A DNA stretch of 64,000 bases from Brevundimonas sp. (GTDB lineage: Bacteria > Pseudomonadota > Alphaproteobacteria > Caulobacterales > Caulobacteraceae): the NCBI RefSeq assembly GCF_013912005.1, contig NZ_JACESB010000002.1, forward strand, positions 124,001 through 188,000, written 5' to 3'. The notes below the pieces were generated by a model. That model was not told the origin of the DNA and searched no databases. It saw only the letters and a program-made list of their open reading frames with translations. Both the position numbers and the translations under genes were made by a program. Shown here in pieces: positions 1 through 8,804 of this stretch. Each line of letters opens with the position of its first letter. Position 1 is the first letter of the stretch.

Positions 1-502
1 CTGCGTCTATGACGAGGCGTCCCGGGGGCTGATCCTGCGGTTCAAGCATGGGGATCATCAGCCCTACGCGCCGCTCTTCGCCCGCTGGATCAGCCGGGCG
101 GCCGCCCCGCTCCTGGCCGAGACCGACGCGATCGTCCCGGTTCCGCTCCACCCCTTGCGGCTGCTGTCCCGGCGCTTCAACCAGTCGGCCGAGATCGCCC
201 GCCCGCTGGCCCGGCTGGCGCGCCGCGACTACCTGCCCGACGCCCTCGTGCGCCTCAGCCACACCGCCAGCCAGGGCGGCAAGTCGGCGCGCGGGCGCCG
301 GCTGAACGTGAGGAAGGCCTTCGCCGTGACCGAAGCCGGGGCCCGGCGGGTGCGCGGGCGCCGCATCCTTCTCGTCGACGACGTGTTGACCACCGGCGCC
401 ACCGCCGAGGGCTGCGCCCGCGCGCTGCTCGACGCCGGCGCCCGCTGCGTCCACCTGGCCGTCATCGCCCGGGTGCGGACGACGCGGGAACCGCCTACAT
501 AG
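1..502 (+). CDS. ComF family phosphoribosyltransferase-like protein (5' partial)
   Basis: The reading frame is open from base 2, so the start and probably the N-terminal zinc finger of this family lie before the window. The visible 166 residues hold the type I phosphoribosyltransferase fold. The PRPP-binding motif is clear: hydrophobic RRILLVDDVLTTGAT with two adjacent aspartates, about 45 residues from the stop. An upstream stretch PVPLHPLRLLSRRFNQS is the conserved ComF signature. ComF proteins are linked to DNA uptake in competent bacteria, but in alphaproteobacteria the role is untested, so no substrate is claimed. A Shine-Dalgarno for grxC follows 15-20 bases after the stop, suggesting co-transcription with grxC and the nitrilase gene. 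Confidence 0.9.
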   Translation, partial: CVYDEASRGLILRFKHGDHQPYAPLFARWISRAAAPLLAETDAIVPVPLHPLRLLSRRFNQSAEIARPLARLARRDYLPDALVRLSHTASQGGKSARGRRLNVRKAFAVTEAGARRVRGRRILLVDDVLTTGATAEGCARALLDAGARCVHLAVIARVRTTREPPT

Positions 503-528
503 CGGCTACAGCAATCAGGAGATCTCCC

Positions 529-786
529 TTGGCCGACGTCGTCATCTACACCAAGCCCGGCTGCCCCTACTGCACCGCCGCCAAGGCGCTGCTCGAACGC
601 AAGGGCGCGGACTTCACCGAGATCGTGGCCTCCAACGATCCGGAGAAGAAGCAGGAGATGATCCAGCGCTCGAACGGCCGCATGACCTTCCCGCAGATCT
701 TCATCGACGACCGTCACATCGGCGGCTGCGACGACCTGCAGGCGCTCGACCGGAAGGGCGGACTGGATCCGCTGCTCGCCGCCTGA
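529..786 (+). CDS. grxC: Glutaredoxin 3 (GrxC)
   Basis: 85 residues, the normal length for a monomeric class I glutaredoxin. The dithiol active site C12-P-Y-C15 follows the first beta strand. The TFPQIFI cis-proline strand and the GGCDDL glutathione-binding loop are both present. It reduces protein disulfides and glutathione mixed disulfides in the cytosol. The start is TTG at 529, chosen because AGGAG lies 6-7 bases upstream and the protein then begins directly at beta strand 1 (MADVVIYTKPG). The stop overlaps the next gene as TGATGA, pointing to translational coupling with the hydrolase. Confidence 0.95.
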   Translation: MADVVIYTKPGCPYCTAAKALLERKGADFTEIVASNDPEKKQEMIQRSNGRMTFPQIFIDDRHIGGCDDLQALDRKGGLDPLLAA

Positions 787-1622
787 TGACGGCGGTTCCG
801 GTCGCCCTCGTGCAGACGCGCACGCCGGCCTCGCCGGCGGCGGCCCTGGCCCACGTCGCCCCCCTCGTCCGCGAGGCGGCGGCGGGCGGGGCGAAACTGG
901 TCCTGACCCCGGAGGCGACCAACTTCGTGATCCGCGACCGCGCGGCCCGCGAGGCCGTCCTGACCACGGTCGAGGACGACGAGGTGGTCCGCGGCCTCCG
1001 GGCGTTGGCCGCGGAGCTCGGCGTCTGGCTGCTCATCGGATCGGCCATCGTCCGCTCCGGCGTGGAGGGCGACGATCGCGCGGCCAACCGCTCGATCCTG
1101 ATCGACGACCGGGGCGGGATCGCTGCGACCTACGACAAGCTGCACGTCTACGACGTCGACCTCCCGACGGGCGAAAGCTGGCGCGAGAGCGCCGCGATCC
1201 GGCCGGGCGAGGCGGCGGCGCTGGCCGAAACCCCGTGGGGCGGGCTGGGGCTGACCGTCTGCTATGACCTGCGCTTCCCCCGGCTCTTCCGCGCCCTGGC
1301 GAAAGCCGGCGCATCGATGATCGCCGTCCCCTCCGCCTTCACCGTCCCGACCGGGGAGGCGCACTGGGAGACCCTGCTGCGCGCCCGGGCCATCGAGACC
1401 GGCTGCTGGATCCTCGCCCCCGCCCAGGGCGGGGCGCACGAGGACGGCCGGCGGACCTGGGGCCGGTCGACGGTGGTCGGGCCGTGGGGCGAGGTGGTGG
1501 CCAAGCTTGACCACGACGCGCCCGGCGTGCTGTTCGCCACGCTCGACCTCGATGCCGTGGCCCGCGCCCGCCAGGCCGTGCCGCAGCTGACCCACGACCG
1601 CGACTTCGCCCCGCCCCGATGA
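786..1622 (+). CDS. Carbon-nitrogen hydrolase, nitrilase superfamily (Nit1/omega-amidase-like)
   Basis: 278 residues of a complete nitrilase fold. The catalytic triad is visible: Glu43 (TPEATNF), Lys118 (YDKLHVYD) and Cys159 (LTVCYDLRFPRLF). The YDKLHVYDVDLP and RFP motifs match the branch containing Nit1/NIT2, which hydrolyses deaminated glutathione or alpha-keto acid omega-amides. Following grxC directly, a role in glutathione metabolite repair is reasonable, but this is inference from family and neighbour. The start overlaps the grxC stop by one base, and its own stop overlaps the DUF1178 start as ATGA. Confidence 0.88.
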   Translation: MTAVPVALVQTRTPASPAAALAHVAPLVREAAAGGAKLVLTPEATNFVIRDRAAREAVLTTVEDDEVVRGLRALAAELGVWLLIGSAIVRSGVEGDDRAANRSILIDDRGGIAATYDKLHVYDVDLPTGESWRESAAIRPGEAAALAETPWGGLGLTVCYDLRFPRLFRALAKAGASMIAVPSAFTVPTGEAHWETLLRARAIETGCWILAPAQGGAHEDGRRTWGRSTVVGPWGEVVAKLDHDAPGVLFATLDLDAVARARQAVPQLTHDRDFAPPR

Positions 1623-2050
1623 TCCGCTACGCCCTTCATTGCGACCAGGAACACGCCTTCGAGGCCTGGTTCGGCTCCTCGTCCGACTATGACGAGCAGG
1701 CCGCGCGCGGGCTCGTCCAGTGCCCGATCTGCGGCTCGTCGGGGGTGAGCAAGCAGATCATGGCGCCGGCGGTGACCGGCACGAAGACGTCTGCAGCGCC
1801 CGAACTGGCGGCGAAGATGCAGACCATGATGATGCAGGCGGCGCGCGAGGTGCGCAGCCACGTCGAGCAGAATTTCGAATACGTCGGCGACGCCTTCGCG
1901 CGCGAGGCCCGCGACATCCACGAGGGCCGTTCCGAGCGACGCGAGATCTACGGCGAGGCGACGCCGGCCGAGGTGAAGAAGCTGCGCGACGACGGGGTGC
2001 CCTGCGCGCCTCTCCCGCCCGTTCCGCCGGCCCCGGACAAGCTGAACTGA
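1619..2050 (+). CDS. DUF1178 family protein
   Basis: 143 residues. The N-terminus MIRYALHCDQEHAFEAWF and the pair C35-P-I-C38, with H7 and C8 upstream, look like a small zinc-binding site typical of DUF1178. The central part is rich in Met and Gln and probably helical. The C-terminal stretch ends in a proline-rich tail. Function is unknown. The grxC, nitrilase, DUF1178 order with ATGA overlaps indicates one operon, so a link to thiol or glutathione chemistry is possible but unproven. Confidence 0.85.
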   Translation: MIRYALHCDQEHAFEAWFGSSSDYDEQAARGLVQCPICGSSGVSKQIMAPAVTGTKTSAAPELAAKMQTMMMQAAREVRSHVEQNFEYVGDAFAREARDIHEGRSERREIYGEATPAEVKKLRDDGVPCAPLPPVPPAPDKLN

Positions 2051-2053
2051 GCT

Positions 2054-2869
2054 GTGGGCGAGGGGGAGCGCTACCAGGAATTCGATCCGCCGCCGGGCCT
2101 GCGGCCCTTCGTGCGGAGGATCTGGACCTACGCCGCGCCGGCGCCTGCGCCGACGGTGCAGCGGATCGCCCCCGACGGCTGTCCCGAACTCGTCGTCGAC
2201 ATCGGCGCGCCCTACGAGGAACAGGGCGAGGACGGCCGCTTCCGACTGCAGCCGCGGGCCCTGTTCGCCGGGCAGATGACCCGCCCCCTCGGACTCCGCG
2301 CGACGGGCCCGGTGGAGCTGGTCGCCGTCCGGTTCGAGCCCGACGGGGCGCGAAACTGGTTGGGTCGGCCGCTGGTCGAGGCGACCGATCGTCGTCTGGA
2401 CATGGTCCCGCGGCTGGCCGACCTCAGCCTGCCGGCCGGGGATCCCCTCGCCCAGGTCGAGATCATGGCGCGCCGGCTCGAGGCCGAACGAGCCGCGTCG
2501 GGTTGGAGCCTCGATCCCGAGGTCCGGGCCGAGATCGAGTCGGCGGGGCGGGACGAACCGTCGCCAGCACGCAGCCCTCGAGAGCACCGCGCCCTGCAGC
2601 GCCGCTTCCGTGACCGGGTGGGCGTGCCGCCGCGCATGCTGCGCTCCGTGCTGCGCTTCCGTCGGGTGTTCGATCACGCCGCCGGGCCGGACGCCGCCGG
2701 CTGGCTTGAGGCCGGCCTGGAGGCGGGCTACTTCGACCAGCCCCAGCTGGCGCGCGACTTCCGTCGCTTTCTCGGCTGCACCGCCACCGGATGGGCCCGC
2801 GAGCAGGTCGGGCTGGGGCGCCGGATCGCGTCGCAATCCTACAAGACCGGCCCGCTTTCGCCCCCCTAG
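2054..2869 (+). CDS. AraC-type helix-turn-helix transcriptional regulator
   Basis: 271 residues starting at GTG, three bases after the DUF1178 stop. Residues 1-130 resemble the DUF6597 sensor half: FDPPPGLRPFVRRIW, then PDGCPELVVDIG. The C-terminal third (about 175-260) has the double helix-turn-helix of AraC proteins, including the second-helix pattern AGYFDQPQLARDFRRFLG followed by PxxW-like TATGWARE. It should bind DNA in the cytosol; ligand and targets are unknown. The close spacing makes it the last gene of the upstream operon or a regulator of it. Confidence 0.85.
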   Translation: MGEGERYQEFDPPPGLRPFVRRIWTYAAPAPAPTVQRIAPDGCPELVVDIGAPYEEQGEDGRFRLQPRALFAGQMTRPLGLRATGPVELVAVRFEPDGARNWLGRPLVEATDRRLDMVPRLADLSLPAGDPLAQVEIMARRLEAERAASGWSLDPEVRAEIESAGRDEPSPARSPREHRALQRRFRDRVGVPPRMLRSVLRFRRVFDHAAGPDAAGWLEAGLEAGYFDQPQLARDFRRFLGCTATGWAREQVGLGRRIASQSYKTGPLSPP

Positions 2870-2899
2870 GCTGTCCCCGTCTCACACGAGGGAACCGCC

Positions 2900-3355
2900 A
2901 TGTCCGTCGCCGCGCTCGCCGCCCTGCTGATCCAGGCCGCCCCCGCGGCCGGGCCCGATTTGTCCTGGATGGCTGGCTACTGGCTGGACTGCTCCGGCGG
3001 CCGCGAAGCCTCCGAGACCTGGAGCGATCCCCGAGCGGGCCTCAGCGTCGGCCATGCGGTGACGTCCTCGGCGGAGGGGACCTGGTTCGAGGTTTCCCAC
3101 ATCCGGCCGACGCCGGAAGGTCTCGCCTATGTCGCCCAGCCCGGCGGCGCGCCGCCGACCACCTTCGTGCTGATCGAGAGCGGCCCCGCCCGGGCGGTTT
3201 TCGCCAACCCGGAGAACGACTTTCCCACCCGGGTGATCTATGAACGCGAGGGGAATGTCCTTTCCGCCCGCATCGAGGGCGAGGTCGGCGGGCAGGCGCG
3301 GAGCATCACGTGGAGCTTTCAGGCGCAGCCGCTGAACACCCGCTGCCCCGCCTGA
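2900..3355 (+). CDS. DUF6265 family protein, probably exported
   Basis: 151 residues beginning after a good Shine-Dalgarno (GAGGGAACC). The short N-terminus (AALAALLIQAAPAAG) is alanine and leucine rich and may be a signal peptide. The body has LSWMAGYWLDCSGG, then WSDPRAG, and FANPENDFPTRVIYER. These are hallmarks of DUF6265, a lipocalin-like beta-barrel family of unknown function. A C-terminal cysteine (NTRCPA) could pair with the cysteine near residue 31. It overlaps the next gene by 46 bases. Confidence 0.8.
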   Translation: MSVAALAALLIQAAPAAGPDLSWMAGYWLDCSGGREASETWSDPRAGLSVGHAVTSSAEGTWFEVSHIRPTPEGLAYVAQPGGAPPTTFVLIESGPARAVFANPENDFPTRVIYEREGNVLSARIEGEVGGQARSITWSFQAQPLNTRCPA

Positions 3356-3843
3356 ACTGGCGGCCGATGACGGCCGCCGATCTCGACGCCGTCGCCGCCC
3401 TGGCGCTGGTGGCCTTCCCGGACCACTTCGAGGGGCGGGCCTGCTTCGACAACCGGCTGCGGCTCCACCCGTCCGGCTGCTTCGTGCTCGCGGACGAAGC
3501 CGGCGCGGTGCGCGGCTATCTCGTCGCCTATCCGTGGCGGGCGGGCGAGGCGCCGGCGCTGAACACCGTGATCGAGGCGCTGCCGGCCGACGCCGATCTG
3601 GTCTACCTGCACGATCTCGCCCTGCACCCGCGGGTGCGCGGACAGGGCTGGTCGCGCCCGGCCGTCGAACGGCTGGCCGCCGACGCCCGCGCCGCCGGTT
3701 GGCCGGCCCTGGCCCTGGTGGCGGTCAACGACGCGGCGCCGTTCTGGGCGCGGCACGGCTTCGCGGTCGAGGAGTCGCCGGCCCTGGCCCGCAAGCTGGC
3801 CGGCTACGGCCCCGGAGCCCGCTACATGGTGCGGCCGCTCTAG
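3310..3843 (+). CDS. GNAT family N-acetyltransferase
   Basis: 177 residues. The GNAT core is recognisable: WRPMTAADLDAVAALA (beta 1, alpha 1), a central YLHDLALHPRVRGQGW acetyl-CoA loop (a variant of Q/RxxGxG/A) and LVAVNDAAPFWARHGF near the end. The acceptor substrate cannot be told. The GTG at 3310 is used because the ATG at 3367 would cut beta strand 1 in half, although it overlaps the previous gene. The stop TAG shares the tetramer CTAG with the stop of the convergent gene. Confidence 0.85.
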   Translation: MELSGAAAEHPLPRLNWRPMTAADLDAVAALALVAFPDHFEGRACFDNRLRLHPSGCFVLADEAGAVRGYLVAYPWRAGEAPALNTVIEALPADADLVYLHDLALHPRVRGQGWSRPAVERLAADARAAGWPALALVAVNDAAPFWARHGFAVEESPALARKLAGYGPGARYMVRPL

Positions 3844-4064
3844 TCGCGGCTGCGGGTCCAGCCCTTTTCGGCCATGCAGGTGACGAAGGCGGTCGTGCCC
3901 TCGTCGTGACCCGCGCGGGCGCGGCAGTCGTCGCGGGCGCCGTCGAAGGGCTGGGCGCCCTGGCCGCTCCAGCCGTAATCGCCGTCGGCGTCGATGACGG
4001 TGACGCAGGCGGCCGAGGCGAGGGCGGCGGCCGAGACGGCGGCGAGGATCATGAGGCGCTTCAT
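3840..4064 (-). CDS. Small exported protein, possible lipoprotein
   Basis: 74 residues from the ATG at 4064, which has GGAG about 8 bases upstream. A longer in-frame ORF reaches 4103, but the signal peptide begins at MKRLMILAAVSAAALASAAC. The cysteine sits at a weak lipobox (SAAC) or just after an ordinary signal peptidase site. The mature part has two more cysteines (DDCRAR, VTCMAEKGW), likely a disulfide, and resembles small periplasmic proteins of unknown role. It is convergent with the GNAT gene and shares CTAG. Confidence 0.7.
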   Translation of the reverse strand: MKRLMILAAVSAAALASAACVTVIDADGDYGWSGQGAQPFDGARDDCRARAGHDEGTTAFVTCMAEKGWTRSRD

Positions 4065-4163
4065 GGGAACAGCTCCGTGAAAGGTGGAGCTTTCCGTTCG
4101 CATACGGTCCGCCGCCGGTCCCGTTACAAGACGGCAAGCTGGGTGAATTCGCCGTAAGCCGGC

Positions 4164-4967
4164 TCAGTCGCGCAGGCCGACCATCATATAGTTGATGTCC
4201 GCGTCGGCGCTCTCGCTCCAACGGTCGCCCAGCGGGTCGTAGGCTAGGCCATAGGGGCCCATGACCGTCAGCGGCTCCGGCGCCAGCATGGCGCGGACTT
4301 CGTCGGGCTTGAGGAACTGGCGCCAGTCGTGGGTGCCCGCGGGCACCCAGCGCAGCACGTACTCGGCCGCCACCTTGCCCAGGGCCAGCGACTTCAGGGT
4401 CCGGTTCAGGGTGGCGACCACCAGCATGCCGCCGGGCTTCACCAGCCGGGCGCAGGTGCGCACGAAGGCCGCCGGATCGGCGACATGCTCGATCACCTCG
4501 AGGGTGAGGACCACGTCGAACGGGCCGGCGCCCTCCGCCTCCAGCTGCTCGACCGTGGCCGCGCGATAGGCGATGTCCAGCCCCGTCTGCGCCGCATGGG
4601 CGCGGGCCGTGCCGATGTTCTCGCGCGAGGCGTCGATGGCCGTGACCCCGAACCCCATCCGGCGCATCGGCTCGGCCATCAGGCCGCCGCCGCAGCCGAC
4701 GTCGAGCAGGGTGAGGCCGGCGAACGGCGTCCGCGCCCGCACGTCCCGGTCGAAGCGCTCGGCCGCCCGGTCGCGCACGAAGGCCAGGCGGGCGGGGTTG
4801 AACCGGTGCAGCGGCGCGAACGGCCCCCGGGCGTCCCACCATTCGGCGGCCTGCGCCGAGAAGCGCGCGACGTCCGCCGGGTCGATCGAGGGGCCCGCCG
4901 CCTCGCCGTTGAATTCGCCCGCGCTTTGGGGTTCCCGGCCGTCCGCCGGGTCGTTAGAAGCGACCAT
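4164..4967 (-). CDS. ubiG: Bifunctional ubiquinone O-methyltransferase UbiG
   Basis: 267 residues. The SAM-binding motif I is [15 protein letters not shown]. The UbiG signatures [19 protein letters not shown] at the N-terminus and [10 protein letters not shown] plus ATLNRTLKS in the core are all present. UbiG methylates the 2-polyprenyl-6-hydroxyphenol and demethylubiquinol intermediates of ubiquinone synthesis at the inner membrane face. The ATG at 4967 is chosen because longer in-frame N-termini run into the divergent lysC gene. It is divergent from lysC with only 55 bases between the starts, so the two share a control region. Confidence 0.93.
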   Translation of the reverse strand: MVASNDPADGREPQSAGEFNGEAAGPSIDPADVARFSAQAAEWWDARGPFAPLHRFNPARLAFVRDRAAERFDRDVRARTPFAGLTLLDVGCGGGLMAEPMRRMGFGVTAIDASRENIGTARAHAAQTGLDIAYRAATVEQLEAEGAGPFDVVLTLEVIEHVADPAAFVRTCARLVKPGGMLVVATLNRTLKSLALGKVAAEYVLRWVPAGTHDWRQFLKPDEVRAMLAPEPLTVMGPYGLAYDPLGDRWSESADADINYMMVGLRD

Positions 4968-5022
4968 GGGCCGAGGGATGAACCCCTGCGGCCCTCCACG
5001 CAAGACGGAGCGGTTCGCCACG

Positions 5023-6297
5023 ATGACGCGGCCAGACACCACGCGGCTGGTGATGAAGTTCGGCGGCACCTCGATGGGGGATCTCGAACGGATCCGCCGG
5101 GCGGCGCGCATCGTCGCCGCCGAGGTGCAGGCCGGGCGCAAGGTCGCCGTCGTCGTCTCCGCCATGGCCGGAAAGACCAACGAACTGGTGGCCTGGACCG
5201 ACGGGGCGGGCCGCCCGGCGCAGGGCGTGGAGCTGTCGGACGACGAATATGACGTGGTCGTCGCCTCCGGCGAACAGGTGACCTCGGGCCTGCTGGCCCT
5301 GACCCTGCGCAACCTCGGCCTCAACGCCCGCAGCTGGATGGGCTGGCAGATCCCGATCCTGACCGACGACGCCCATGGCCGGGCGCGCATCGAGGACGTG
5401 CCGGGCGAGGTCATCGGCGCCGCCATCGACGGCGGCGAGGTGGCGGTGGTGCCCGGCTTCCAGGGCGTCACCCGCGGCGGGCGCATCACCACCCTGGGGC
5501 GCGGTGGATCCGACACCTCGGCCGTGGCGGTGGCGGCGGCGCTGGGCTGCGAATGCGATATCTACACCGACGTGGACGGCGTCTACACCACCGATCCGAG
5601 GATCGAGCAGCGCGCCCGTCGCCTTGAAAAGGTCTCCTACGAGGAGATGCTGGAAATGGCCTCGCTGGGCGCCAAGGTGCTGCAGACGCGCTCCGTCGAG
5701 CTGGCCATGGCGAAGCGGGTGCCCGTGCGGGTGCTGTCCAGCTTCATCGAACCGGACGCCGACGGCGTCCTGCCGGAGAAGTCCGGCACCCTGATCTGCG
5801 ACGAGGAGGAGATCGTGGAAAAGCGCATCGTGTCCGGCGTGACCATGAGCCGCGACGAGGCCCGCATCACCCTGCTCGGCCTGGCCGACCGCACCGACGC
5901 TCCCGCCGACGTGTTCACGCGGCTGGCGGAGGCCAACGTCAACGTTGACATGATCGTGCAGTCGCAGTCCCGCACCGAGGGGGCGGTCAACCTGACCTTC
6001 ACCACCGGCCGGCGCGACGCCGCCCGCGCCGCGGAGCTGATGCGGGCCGCCCAGGCCGAGATCGGCTTCGGCGAGATCCGCGTCGACGAGGACGTCGCCA
6101 AGGTCTCGGTCATCGGCGTCGGCATGCGCAGCCACGCCGGGGTGGCCCAGACCATGTTCCGGGCGCTCGCCGACAAGGGCATCAAGTTCCAGGCGATCTC
6201 CACCTCGGAGATCAAGATCAGCGTGCTGATCGACGCCGCCTACGCCGAACTGGCCGTGCGCGCCCTGCATGCCGCCTACGGACTGGAAACGGTCTAG
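5023..6297 (+). CDS. lysC: Aspartate kinase LysC
   Basis: 424 residues, the length of monofunctional aspartokinases. The kinase domain starts with KFGGTS at 12-17, followed by [13 protein letters not shown] and the [17 protein letters not shown] loop. Two ACT domains fill the last 150 residues, including [12 protein letters not shown] and [12 protein letters not shown]. It phosphorylates aspartate, the first step to lysine, threonine, methionine and diaminopimelate, and is normally feedback-inhibited through the ACT domains. The ATG at 5023 has ACGGAG 12 bases upstream and gives the expected N-terminus; upstream in-frame codons overlap ubiG. Confidence 0.96.
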   Translation: MTRPDTTRLVMKFGGTSMGDLERIRRAARIVAAEVQAGRKVAVVVSAMAGKTNELVAWTDGAGRPAQGVELSDDEYDVVVASGEQVTSGLLALTLRNLGLNARSWMGWQIPILTDDAHGRARIEDVPGEVIGAAIDGGEVAVVPGFQGVTRGGRITTLGRGGSDTSAVAVAAALGCECDIYTDVDGVYTTDPRIEQRARRLEKVSYEEMLEMASLGAKVLQTRSVELAMAKRVPVRVLSSFIEPDADGVLPEKSGTLICDEEEIVEKRIVSGVTMSRDEARITLLGLADRTDAPADVFTRLAEANVNVDMIVQSQSRTEGAVNLTFTTGRRDAARAAELMRAAQAEIGFGEIRVDEDVAKVSVIGVGMRSHAGVAQTMFRALADKGIKFQAISTSEIKISVLIDAAYAELAVRALHAAYGLETV

Positions 6298-6346
6298 CGT
6301 ACAAGCTTTGCCGCGCCCATCTGGAGCGCGCAGTCGAGGAGAGGCC

Positions 6347-8614
6347 ATGCCGGCGGGCGGATTGACGACGAGAGGTCCGAGAAACCTCCTTCGCCAGATC
6401 CGTGAGGCTATGGCGGGGGCGGCGCCGGCCCAGGAGCGGCTGGACACCGTCGTCCGCATCGTCGCCCAGTCGATGGTGGCCGAGGTCTGCTCCATCTACC
6501 TGCGGCGGGCGTCGGGCGAGCTGGAGCTGTTCGCCACCCAGGGCCTGAAGCCGGAGGCGGTGCACAAGACGCGTCTGCGGCCGGGCGAGGGCCTGGTCGG
6601 GGAGGTGGCCCGCACCGCCGAGCCGATCAGCCTGTCCGACGCCCCGTCGCACCCCAGCTTCGCCTACCGCCCGGAGACGGGCGAGGACCCGTACCACGCC
6701 TTCCTCGGCGCCCCGCTGCTGCGCGGCGGCCGGGCGATCGGGGTGCTGGTCGTCCAGAACCGTTCGGAGCGGCGCTACGACGAGGACGAGGTCGAGGACA
6801 TCCAGACCATCGCCATGGTGCTGGCCGAGACCGTGGCGTCGGGCGAGCTGGTCGGGCTCGAGGAGCTGCGCGACATCGAGGTCGCGCCGCACCGGCCGGA
6901 GCGTCTCAAGGGGCAGCGGTTCGCCGAGGGCCTCGCCTTCGGGCACGTCGTCCTGCACGAGGCGCCGGTCCCGCCGGAGAATCTCCTGGCCGAGGATCCC
7001 CAGGCCGAGGAGGTCCGGCTCAGGGAGGCGCTGGTCGCGCTCAAGGCCAACATCGACCAGATGCTCGAGGGCGGGCAGGGCGGCCTGGCCGGTCCCTCCT
7101 TCGAGGTGCTCGAAACCTACCGGATGTTCGCGGACGACCGCGGCTGGAACCGCTCCCTGGTGGAGGCGGTGCGCACCGGCCTGACCGCCGAGGCGGCGGT
7201 CGACCGGGTCCGCAACGAGCACCGCGCCCGCTTCGCCAAGGCCCGGGATCCCTACATCAAGGAGCGCCTGCACGACTTCGAGGACCTGGCCAACCGGCTC
7301 CTGCGGGTGCTGGCCGGCGACCGGCCCGGCGAGCGGGCGCTGCCTGACGACGCCATCCTGGTGGCGCGCAACCTCGGTCCGGCCGACCTGCTCGAATACC
7401 CGCGCGACAAGCTCCGCGGCCTGCTGCTGGAGGAAGGCTCCGCCGCCAGCCACGCCGCCATCGTCGCCCGGGCGCTGCAGATCCCCTGCGTCGGCCGCCT
7501 GATGGGCCTGCGCGACCGGCTGTCCGAGGGCGACCTGGTCATCGCCGACGGCGAGACCGGCGAGGCCTATCTGCGCCCGCGTCCGGACATGCTGGCGGCC
7601 GCGCAGTCGCGCATCCAGGTGCGCAGCCAGCGGCAGGCCGAGTTCGCCGCCCTGCGCGACACCCCGGCGGTCACCCTCGACGGCCAGCGCATCACCCTGC
7701 TGACCAACGCCGGCCTCGCCGTCGATCTCGAGAACCTCGACGCCGTCGGGGCCGAAGGCATCGGCCTGTTCCGCACCGAATTCCAGTTCATGGTCTCGGA
7801 CGAGCTGCCCCGCCTCGACAGCCAGACCGCGCTCTACCGCCGGGTGCTGGACACCGCCGGCGCGCGGCCGGTGACCTTCCGCACCCTCGACATCGGCGGC
7901 GACAAGGTCCTGCCCTACTTGGAGACGGAACGGGAGGAGAATCCCGCCCTCGGCCGGCGCGCCATCCGCCTCGGCCTCGACCGGCCCGGCCTGCTGCGCC
8001 TGCAGCTGCGCGCCCTGCTGACCGCCGCCGCCGGCCGCGAGCTGCGGGTGATGTTCCCGATGATCGCCACCGTCGACGAATTCCGCCACGCGCGCGAGCT
8101 GGTCGACATCGAATGCGCCTGGGCGCGCCGCCGCGGCCGCGCCCTGCCGGACCTGTTGCGCGTGGGGGCGATGATCGAGTGCCCGTCGCTGCTGTGGCAC
8201 CTCGACGCCCTGCTGCCGCTGACCGATTTCGTCTCGGTCGGCACCAACGACCTCTTCCAGTACATGTTCGCCGCCGACCGGACCAATCCGCTGGTCGCCG
8301 ATCGCTATGACCCCCTGTCGCCGCCGGCGCTGCGGGCCCTGGCCGAGATCCAGCGGCGCTGCGCCGACACCGGCACGCCGGTGTCGGTCTGCGGCGAGCT
8401 GGCCGGCCGGCCGCTGGAGGCCTTCGCCCTGCTCACCCTCGGCTTCACCCGCCTGTCCGCGCCGGCGGGCGGGGTCGGTCCGGTGAAGCGGATGATCCTC
8501 TCCGCCGACCTCGCCGCCGCCCGCCGCGGCATGGCCAACCTGCTCGGCTCCTCGGCCGGCTCGATCCGCGGCGAGCTCGAAAGTCTGGCCCGGAAATTGA
8601 ACGTCGCGATCTGA
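6347..8614 (+). CDS. ptsP: Phosphoenolpyruvate-protein phosphotransferase PtsP (EI-Ntr)
   Basis: 755 residues. Residues 20-165 are a GAF domain (VAEVCSIYL, LRPGEGLVGEVA, GVLVVQNRS). Then come the EI N-terminal domain with the phosphorylated histidine His369 (EEGSAASHAAIVAR) and a PEP-binding barrel ending with Cys682 (SVCGELAGRP). This is the nitrogen PTS enzyme I, which passes phosphate from PEP to NPr and EIIA-Ntr. In Caulobacter the pathway influences (p)ppGpp levels through glutamine sensing by the GAF domain. The ATG at 6347 follows GAGGAGAGG. Confidence 0.94.
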   Translation: MPAGGLTTRGPRNLLRQIREAMAGAAPAQERLDTVVRIVAQSMVAEVCSIYLRRASGELELFATQGLKPEAVHKTRLRPGEGLVGEVARTAEPISLSDAPSHPSFAYRPETGEDPYHAFLGAPLLRGGRAIGVLVVQNRSERRYDEDEVEDIQTIAMVLAETVASGELVGLEELRDIEVAPHRPERLKGQRFAEGLAFGHVVLHEAPVPPENLLAEDPQAEEVRLREALVALKANIDQMLEGGQGGLAGPSFEVLETYRMFADDRGWNRSLVEAVRTGLTAEAAVDRVRNEHRARFAKARDPYIKERLHDFEDLANRLLRVLAGDRPGERALPDDAILVARNLGPADLLEYPRDKLRGLLLEEGSAASHAAIVARALQIPCVGRLMGLRDRLSEGDLVIADGETGEAYLRPRPDMLAAAQSRIQVRSQRQAEFAALRDTPAVTLDGQRITLLTNAGLAVDLENLDAVGAEGIGLFRTEFQFMVSDELPRLDSQTALYRRVLDTAGARPVTFRTLDIGGDKVLPYLETEREENPALGRRAIRLGLDRPGLLRLQLRALLTAAAGRELRVMFPMIATVDEFRHARELVDIECAWARRRGRALPDLLRVGAMIECPSLLWHLDALLPLTDFVSVGTNDLFQYMFAADRTNPLVADRYDPLSPPALRALAEIQRRCADTGTPVSVCGELAGRPLEAFALLTLGFTRLSAPAGGVGPVKRMILSADLAAARRGMANLLGSSAGSIRGELESLARKLNVAI

Positions 8615-8677
8615 ACCGCATCTCCCCGGGCGTCGGGGGGATGTTTAATAAATCGTTGATCGGTCGACGGGAATGAG

Positions 8678-8686
8678 TTATCCACA
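8678..8686 (+). promoter_or_regulatory. Perfect DnaA-box sequence next to an AT-rich stretch
   Basis: TTATCCACA matches the DnaA-box consensus exactly. It lies 127 bases upstream of the RodZ-like gene, just after an AT-rich run (TTTAATAAATCGTTGAT at about 8644-8660) that stands out in this GC-rich DNA. Only one box is visible, so an origin is not proposed. Regulation of the downstream gene by DnaA, or chance, are the options. Confidence 0.35.
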
Positions 8687-8804
8687 AGGCGAACCCGGAC
8701 CAGCCGCGGGGGCGGCGCCGGACTGTCATCCCGATATGGTACAGGGCCCGGGTTCGAGTACGGCGGGCGGGCGTTCCGCGCCGTCGAGCGTTGGGTGGGC
8801 TTTC

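Noticed and set aside
8640-8690. Replication origin at the DnaA box
   Set aside because: Only one box is visible, there is no cluster, and none of the usual origin neighbours (hemE, parAB, gidA, dnaA) are present.
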